From positions 23,830-87,829 of the forward strand of contig NZ_JNBA01000009.1 of NCBI RefSeq assembly GCF_000760295.1: a stretch of DNA of 64,000 nucleotides. The letters run 5' to 3'. Shown here piece by piece: positions 57,909 through 64,000 of the stretch. The notes under the pieces are model-generated. The model saw only the letters and a list, made by a program, of their open reading frames with translations. It had not been told where the DNA came from and made no database searches. The position numbers and the translations under genes are program-made. Source of the DNA: Prochlorococcus sp. MIT 0701. Its GTDB lineage: Bacteria; Cyanobacteriota; Cyanobacteriia; PCC-6307; Cyanobiaceae. The first letter of the stretch is position 1; the number at the start of each line of letters is the position of its first letter.

Positions 57909-60900
57909 GCAACCTCGATCACAGCAACGAACAAGACGATCAGGCCAGCATCAATGCAGGCCAAGAAAGCTTTGCGGCTGATGGAGAAGCAACTAATAAC
58001 GGCAATGCCAGCCCTGCTAACACGTCTGCTCCAAACAGCGAAGCCAGCAATCTGTCTGGCAATGGCAGCCAAGCCAGCGTTAGCAGCAGCCCCGATCCAG
58101 TTCTCAGCTTGAGCCCTGTTGCGACGGCATCAGCACTAACAGCAAGCGCAGACGCACAGGTGGCCGCAAATGCTGCTAATAGCTCGTTTGAGTATTACGT
58201 TTCTAATGATGGAGATGATGCCAACTTAGGCACAATTGATGCACCATTTGAAACGATCCAACATGCGATTACAAAAGTTGCAGCAGGCGATGTTGTTAAT
58301 ATTCGGGGCGGTATCTATCGCGAAAAATTACTCTTAGAAGATATACATGGAACGGCGGACAATCGAATTACATTTAAAGGTTACCAAGGCGAAGACGTCT
58401 TAATCACTGGGGCTAAGGAAATAACAACACCCTGGGAAATTCACGAAGGCAATATCTGGAAAACAACAGTTGACTTCGATGTCTCGCAACTGTTCCTTGA
58501 TGACAAAATGCTAACGGGAGCCCGTTGGCCGAATATCACGAAGGATTGGGATCAGCCAGATGATTCGAATGGCTATGACCCAACAGCAGATAGCTATTGG
58601 GATTTAAATGCTCGTGCAGAAATTAATGCTAATCCAGATAAAACAGGTGAATATATAAACCTTGAAGCCAAGCATAGCTTGGCAGATCTGGATTTCAGCG
58701 TAGAGGGGGCAATGCTGATTCCCCACAAATGGCTTGCTCCTAAATTTACACCAGGTGGCGGTCAGATTTTATCGCATAATGCAGGTGAGGGTACTTTTGA
58801 ATTAGATAAAAGTTTTGAGCTTTACCTTCGATCTAAATCTCCGTACTTCCCACTAGAAGAAGAAGAACTAGAACTAGATTGGTCTGATGGAGATTTATGG
58901 GGTAAACATACAGGAATCAAATATTATTTAACTGGCCAACTGGAGCTATTGGATAGCCCGCGTGAATGGTTCTTCGACGTAGACAGCAGTGAACTCTATG
59001 CTTGGTTGGACGATAATAAAGATCCCAATGATTCCTATATTCAGGCTAGAACCCATGATAAAGGTACATATGATATCAACAACGATATTCTAGAAATAAA
59101 AGATAGTTCATTCTTGGATTTTAAAGGAATAACTCTACATACAGGTTCCTTTACTTTGGAGGAGGTAAAAGAAACTAGCTTCGAAGATAGCAAGTTTTTA
59201 TATTCAACCAGTGAAGGGCATATGCTTAAATCCGGGGATTCGCCCTACTATAGTAATTATGCTAAAACAACGGGTATTGCAAATCTTTCCTGGGAAAGCT
59301 GTGAATTTGCATATTCCTATACTCCCTTTCTAACCCTTAACAAAGGAGGCTCTGGCTTCCTAATTAACAACAGCTATTTTCATAATAATGCTAGAGGTTC
59401 TGGTGTTGTAGATAACAGTAGGGCTCAAGACTATACGATGAGTCGCTCGACAGTACATACTATTGGCTATGGAGGCCTTTTTGGGCCTCGTGGTGCAGTA
59501 TTCGATAATAATCATATCTACGGCTTTCACTTCAGCGGGGACAATTCAGCTATTCAGTTTCCAGCTGGTAATTCAAGAGAGGCAATCGTTAAAAACAATT
59601 GGATTCATGATGCTGCTGGCCGTAATGGTATCCGTTTTGACGGCGACCCAGGAAAAACGGATGGAACTATACACAATAACGTCGTATTTGATAATCGAAG
59701 GGGCTTGCGAATAAAAGGTGACCAACATACTATTCTCAACAATACGCTCTTTAATAATAGTCGCTATGATCTTGGGGTTTCATATGACAAGTTCTACGGA
59801 TACGACCCTGAAGATAGTAGAGAACATGAAGACAGAATTAAAGGCACACGTGGAGTAGATCCCTACCGTGGAAATTTTAATTCAATAGTTCACAATAATG
59901 CTGGCAACAATAACCTCAAAAGAACACCTACAAACAGTACTTTTGTCCTTAATGAAGATGATAATACCGCTAATTTATCAAGAAAAGATCGAGGTACTTA
60001 TTTAGAAGACGAACTTCGTGATCCTACTAATTATGACTTTAGGCCTCGAGAACATTCAGTTCTTATCGATGCAGGCACTGTTTTAGCTGGATATACGGAT
60101 GAGTATGTAGGTGCAAAGCCTGATATTGGAGCGTATGAATACGGTGATTTGAACTATTGGATTCCTGGACATCAGATCGACAAAGCAAAGACCCCAGTTC
60201 CATTTGATAGCTCTGGCACTGTTAAAACGGATGCCGACTTGATGTGGCTAGAAGGCAAAGACTCCATCGCAAATAACGTCTATTTAGGTACAGATAAAAG
60301 CAACTTAGTTTTTCAAGGTAGCCAAGCCAACAACATCTTTGATCCAGGAACATTGATTGGTGGTCAACAATATTACTGGCGAATAGATACGGTGACCGAT
60401 GACGACGTGATCGAAGGCGATCTTTGGGACTTCACTCCTGTCTCAGGCCAAGAAATTATTATTCCTACTGTTGAGGTCGCAGATGAAGCAAATGTTGCTG
60501 ATTCAAGCGAATATGGTGCTGTTCCTTATTCGTACTACATTGGAAAATATGAAATTACTAATAGAGAATATGCCGCATTCCTAAATAGTGTTGCTGCTAC
60601 AGATACTCATAACCTTTACAACCCAGAGATGTCAGACAAGGGTGGCATCTCGCGAGATGGGAAAAAAGGGCTTTTCACCTACAGCACTATTGATGGGCAT
60701 GAAAATGATCCTGTTACTTTCGTTAATTTTTGGGATGCAGCGCGATTTACAAATTGGCTGACAAGTGGAGATACAGAAAATGGGGTTTATCAATTGGATG
60801 CTACAGGCATCGAAAACAACAGCATTACTCGCGACATAAGCAGTTGGGAAGAAGGTGGTGTTGCTATAGCGAATGAAGATGAATGGTACAAAGCTGCCTA

Positions 60901-63900
60901 TTACAGCGGAGAGGATACGGGAGCTGATGGAGATGGCTATTGGTTATATCCAACTCAAAGCGACACGATTTCAATAGATGATGCCAATTACGGCGATAGT
61001 AAAGAAGGAGTTATCCCTGTTGGCAGCTTCGCGGATAATCCTAGTTACTACGGTACTTTTGATCAGGCTGGAAATGCTAGGGAGTGGATTGAAAGTATCC
61101 CAACCTCTACGAGTAGAGGTTGGCGTGGGGGCTCATTTACTAATAACGAATCCACGACTCGTTCTAGCAATCAAGGAAGTATTGGAGACAACGTTCAGTA
61201 TAACAATACTGGATTTCGAGTTACAAGTTTGGCTCCAATCGGCAATGGCTTCTCAGCAATAGAAAATCAACAGCCAGCATGGCAAGCTGATAAATGGTCG
61301 ACAGGAGAGGCTGTTGTTGAAAAAGATTATTCGTTCTCTATCCTTGATAATGCGGTTGATCCGGAATCAGAAATACTTTCGTTTAAATTATTAGATGGTC
61401 CTGAATGGCTGTCATTAGAAACCGATGGAAATCTCACAGGTTCTCCTACAGCTGAAGATCTAGGTATTAATTATGCACTTTTTAGAGTAACAGATCCACA
61501 CGGCCTTTATGCAGATACTCCATATCCTGTTCGGCTTGAGGTGTTGCATCCCAACGCACCCACTGTAGAAGGAATTGCTGAGAGCCAGGTGGTATCAATA
61601 GTTGAAGAAACTCAGCTGGATGTGGTTGACGCTTCGGCTGACCAGGAAGTTGGTTGGAGCCTGCTAGGAGTCGATCAATCACTGTTTGAAGTGACTGACG
61701 ATGGATTGGTTAGCTTTTTATACTTGCCAGATTATGAATCACCGACTGATCTTGATGAGGATAATCAATATGAAATAAGCTTATCAGCGAAGAATGCTCA
61801 GGGCTACGAGAAGATTGTTAATTTCATAGTAAATGTTCTTGATGATAATGTTAATCCAACCAATCTTGATCTGTCGAGCCTAACCTTTGATGAGAATATT
61901 ATTGCCGGCACTTCTGTTGCCACTCTCCAAACTGTAGATCCTAATGTTGGTGATACACACACCTATGATTTTGCTGCGGGCAATGGTGATAGCGATAATA
62001 TTAAATTTACCATCGATGGCAATCGGCTTCTGATTAACGAAAAGCCTAATTTTGAGGCTAAGGATGTTTATAACATAAACCTGCAAACAACTGATTCTCT
62101 AGGATTGTCATTTGAGAAGTCATTTGAGCTTTCTGTTGGTGACCTTAACGATTCCCCTACAGATATAGCGCTATCGGTCAGCTCGTTCGATGAGAATATA
62201 GAAGCTGGAACTTCTGTCGCGACGCTCAGCAGTATTGATCCTGATGCAAATGATTCCCACAATTATTCGTTTGCTGTAGGCGAGGGCAACATAGACAATA
62301 CCTTTTTCAGTATTGATGGTGACCAGCTAAAGATCAACATATCGCCGGACTATGAATCCAAGGAAACGTTCAATATACGCTTGAAAACGACTGATATAGG
62401 AGGCCTGGCCTATGAAGAATCATTCGCTCTAACAACTAATGATTTGCAGGAAGTTGTTATCGATTCTGTACAGGTAATTGAATCAGGGAATGCTAGCGAT
62501 TCAACAGGATTTGGTGCTGTCGCTTACGACTATCACATTGGGAAGTATGAGGTTAGCAACTCAGATTATAGTGTATTTTTAAACAATGTAGCCTCAGTTG
62601 ATGATTATGATTTGTACTATTCCAAAATGTCTACAATTGGCGGCATTTTACGAACTAAAAGTGATAGCAAATTTACCTATAGCCCAATAGAAGGCAAAGA
62701 AAATGATCCTGTTACTTTCGTTAATTTTTGGGATGCAGCGCGATTTACAAATTGGCTGACAAGTGGAGATACGGAAAACGGGGTTTATCAATTGGATGCT
62801 GCAGGCATCGAAAACAACAGCATTACTCGCGACATAAGCAGTTGGGAAGAAGGCGGTGTCGCAATAGCGAATGAAGACGAATGGTACAAAGCTGCTTATT
62901 ACAGCGGAGACCCTACGGGAGTTGACGGAAATGGCTATTGGTTATATCCGACTCAAAGCAACACGATTTCAATAGATGATGCTAATTACGACGATAGTGA
63001 AGAAGGAGTTATCCCTGTTGGCAGCTATAATAAGCCAAGCCATTACGGCACATTTGATCAGGCTGGCAATGCAAAGGAATGGACTGAAGGCGTTGAAAAT
63101 GAGACTCGCCGCATACACCGAGGAGGCGCATTTAATAATAATGAATTAGTTCCCCTAGCATCGAAAAGCGGTAGCCAATCTGCCGCTTCTCATACTACTA
63201 GTACTGGTTTTAGAGTTACAAGTCTTGAACTAATTGGCAACGGTCGCAATTATATTGAAAATTATCAACCCTTCTGGCAAGAAGGCTATTCGAAAGGCTT
63301 GGATGCCGTTATCGGAGATGCATACTCTTTCTCAATTAAAGAAAGTGCCATCGATCCAGAAGGTGATCAACTTTCATTCAGCATGTTGGAAGCCCCTGAA
63401 TGGCTGTCTTTAGATAGCCAGGGCAACCTTAGTGGCACGCCCTCCCAATCAGATATTGGTATTAATTATGCAACTTTTCGAGTAGCAGACACATCAGGTT
63501 TGTATCACGACACCCCTTTGCCTGTAGAAATTGAGGTCAATATAGGAGCAGAAGAAAGACTCTATCCATATATTGCAAATAGCTGGGCAGCAAATAAAGC
63601 CAGAACAGAGTTTAGTGATATCGAACTGGGTTATAGCCTGCATTTAAAAGAAGGAGAAGAAGCAGAACAAGCAACAGCAAGAAAGCAATTAGCCGTTCTT
63701 GGTGATTCTGTTGATCTCAGTGATATCTATCAGTTGGATATCACAGCCAAGAGCCTTGCAGCAGGATATAACTTAGAAACAGCAGATATCACGATCAACT
63801 TTGATCCTTATTTGTTTGATGAGATTAAAGCATCGGATATCACCATTGGCGGCCAGCTACCCATCGCCAATGCGGTACAGATTGATAATGTTGAAGGAAC

Positions 63901-64000
63901 CATCCGTATTGCAGCAGCAAGTCTTGGAGATCTAGAAGCAGGAGATCTGTATGGAAACCATCTAACCGATGCCGGAGCAAGCATCGGTACCGATGGTGCT
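57905..64000 (+). CDS. Giant multidomain surface/secreted protein (partial, C terminus beyond window)
   Basis: An uninterrupted frame of 2,032 codons runs to the end of the window. Residues about 1-90 are Ser/Asn/Ala-rich. From about 98 a parallel beta-helix follows (YYVSNDGDDANLGTIDAPFE, VVNIRGGIYREKLL, then many IxNNxxFDNR-type rungs to about 680). Next come an FGE/SUMF1-like module (YYIGKYEITNREYAAFLNSV, NEDEWYKAAYY, GNAREWIES, GFRVTS), an Ig-like putative module, two cadherin-like repeats (FDENIIAGTSVATLQTVDPN, FDENIEAGTSVATLSSIDPD), a second FGE-like module and a second Ig-like module. No typical signal peptide is visible, so type I or a similar secretion route is likely. The FGE-like modules have no cysteine in the catalytic region and are probably structural or ligand-binding. 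Confidence 0.88.
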   Translation, partial: MSNLDHSNEQDDQASINAGQESFAADGEATNNGNASPANTSAPNSEASNLSGNGSQASVSSSPDPVLSLSPVATASALTASADAQVAANAANSSFEYYVSNDGDDANLGTIDAPFETIQHAITKVAAGDVVNIRGGIYREKLLLEDIHGTADNRITFKGYQGEDVLITGAKEITTPWEIHEGNIWKTTVDFDVSQLFLDDKMLTGARWPNITKDWDQPDDSNGYDPTADSYWDLNARAEINANPDKTGEYINLEAKHSLADLDFSVEGAMLIPHKWLAPKFTPGGGQILSHNAGEGTFELDKSFELYLRSKSPYFPLEEEELELDWSDGDLWGKHTGIKYYLTGQLELLDSPREWFFDVDSSELYAWLDDNKDPNDSYIQARTHDKGTYDINNDILEIKDSSFLDFKGITLHTGSFTLEEVKETSFEDSKFLYSTSEGHMLKSGDSPYYSNYAKTTGIANLSWESCEFAYSYTPFLTLNKGGSGFLINNSYFHNNARGSGVVDNSRAQDYTMSRSTVHTIGYGGLFGPRGAVFDNNHIYGFHFSGDNSAIQFPAGNSREAIVKNNWIHDAAGRNGIRFDGDPGKTDGTIHNNVVFDNRRGLRIKGDQHTILNNTLFNNSRYDLGVSYDKFYGYDPEDSREHEDRIKGTRGVDPYRGNFNSIVHNNAGNNNLKRTPTNSTFVLNEDDNTANLSRKDRGTYLEDELRDPTNYDFRPREHSVLIDAGTVLAGYTDEYVGAKPDIGAYEYGDLNYWIPGHQIDKAKTPVPFDSSGTVKTDADLMWLEGKDSIANNVYLGTDKSNLVFQGSQANNIFDPGTLIGGQQYYWRIDTVTDDDVIEGDLWDFTPVSGQEIIIPTVEVADEANVADSSEYGAVPYSYYIGKYEITNREYAAFLNSVAATDTHNLYNPEMSDKGGISRDGKKGLFTYSTIDGHENDPVTFVNFWDAARFTNWLTSGDTENGVYQLDATGIENNSITRDISSWEEGGVAIANEDEWYKAAYYSGEDTGADGDGYWLYPTQSDTISIDDANYGDSKEGVIPVGSFADNPSYYGTFDQAGNAREWIESIPTSTSRGWRGGSFTNNESTTRSSNQGSIGDNVQYNNTGFRVTSLAPIGNGFSAIENQQPAWQADKWSTGEAVVEKDYSFSILDNAVDPESEILSFKLLDGPEWLSLETDGNLTGSPTAEDLGINYALFRVTDPHGLYADTPYPVRLEVLHPNAPTVEGIAESQVVSIVEETQLDVVDASADQEVGWSLLGVDQSLFEVTDDGLVSFLYLPDYESPTDLDEDNQYEISLSAKNAQGYEKIVNFIVNVLDDNVNPTNLDLSSLTFDENIIAGTSVATLQTVDPNVGDTHTYDFAAGNGDSDNIKFTIDGNRLLINEKPNFEAKDVYNINLQTTDSLGLSFEKSFELSVGDLNDSPTDIALSVSSFDENIEAGTSVATLSSIDPDANDSHNYSFAVGEGNIDNTFFSIDGDQLKINISPDYESKETFNIRLKTTDIGGLAYEESFALTTNDLQEVVIDSVQVIESGNASDSTGFGAVAYDYHIGKYEVSNSDYSVFLNNVASVDDYDLYYSKMSTIGGILRTKSDSKFTYSPIEGKENDPVTFVNFWDAARFTNWLTSGDTENGVYQLDAAGIENNSITRDISSWEEGGVAIANEDEWYKAAYYSGDPTGVDGNGYWLYPTQSNTISIDDANYDDSEEGVIPVGSYNKPSHYGTFDQAGNAKEWTEGVENETRRIHRGGAFNNNELVPLASKSGSQSAASHTTSTGFRVTSLELIGNGRNYIENYQPFWQEGYSKGLDAVIGDAYSFSIKESAIDPEGDQLSFSMLEAPEWLSLDSQGNLSGTPSQSDIGINYATFRVADTSGLYHDTPLPVEIEVNIGAEERLYPYIANSWAANKARTEFSDIELGYSLHLKEGEEAEQATARKQLAVLGDSVDLSDIYQLDITAKSLAAGYNLETADITINFDPYLFDEIKASDITIGGQLPIANAVQIDNVEGTIRIAAASLGDLEAGDLYGNHLTDAGASIGTDGA
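60701..61025 (+). repeat. First copy of a duplicated FGE-module segment
   Basis: About 325 bases match 62699-63023 with about 19 substitutions counted by eye and no gaps. The offset is 1998 bp, an exact multiple of three. Confidence 0.92.
62699..63023 (+). repeat. Second copy of the duplicated FGE-module segment
   Basis: In-frame copy of 60701-61025. Outside this block the two modules are much less alike, so the block was recently copied or homogenised by gene conversion. Confidence 0.92.

Noticed and set aside
57743..58072. Minus-strand ORF with a Cys-Pro repeat
   Set aside because: It is the antisense of the Gly-His-Gln coding repeat and the start of the giant gene; the repeat explains its appearance.

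Overview
The window looks like chromosome from a marine picocyanobacterium. The best fit is a low-light Prochlorococcus of the MIT9303/MIT9313 type, though I infer this from gene content and not from a database match. It carries psaD and PEP carboxylase in a compact picocyanobacterial gene order. It also has a minimal phycoerythrin cluster whose alpha subunit shows the short internal deletion typical of Prochlorococcus PE-III, with no phycocyanin or linker gene in view.

Layout. 1-2.2 kb: end of a comF-type gene, a membrane glycosyltransferase, tRNA-Phe. 2.4-15 kb: phycoerythrin region with cpeS, cpeT, cpeY, a cpeF/mpeU-type gene, cpeZ, cpeA, cpeB, heme oxygenase, pebA and pebB, separated by gene-poor and apparently decayed stretches. 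Heme oxygenase makes biliverdin, PebA and PebB reduce it to phycoerythrobilin, and the lyases and HEAT-repeat proteins attach it to CpeA and CpeB. 15-21 kb: housekeeping genes (phosphotyrosine phosphatase, panC-cmk fusion, an RlpA protein with a 15-bp minisatellite, purM) and small secreted or metal-binding proteins.

21-32.4 kb is the accessory region. The left part (about 21-25.6 kb) has small membrane proteins, a frameshifted lipoprotein and a serine-recombinase gene broken by one TGA. The right part (25,629-32,414) is an intact-looking integrative element bounded by 31-bp direct copies of the 3' part of tRNA-Cys. It has a tyrosine integrase, repeated TCACCTTCC arm-type sites at both ends, a phage-type zinc-ribbon protein, two small ribbon-helix-helix-like proteins, a membrane-anchored OB-fold-like protein, and a serine recombinase preceded by res-like sites. 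It resembles the tRNA-integrating mobile elements of Prochlorococcus called tycheposons, but carries mostly unknown cargo and no recognisable replicative helicase.

32.4-50.3 kb is conserved core: a LpxB-like protein, RNase D-like exonuclease, CCB-type assembly factor, amidase, hemF, mrp, rodA, a degenerate histidine kinase, psaD, trpE, gshA, ppc, an acetyltransferase, tRNA-Arg, recF and speD. 50.3-57.4 kb: a coiled-coil protein, an inverse-autotransporter-like barrel, larE, a tandem-domain cobalamin adenosyltransferase homologue and moeB, with two gene-poor kilobases. From 57.9 kb to the window end runs one open frame of more than 2,030 codons, encoding a giant cell-surface type protein with a beta-helix, two recently duplicated FGE/sulfatase-modifying-factor modules and cadherin/Ig-like repeats.
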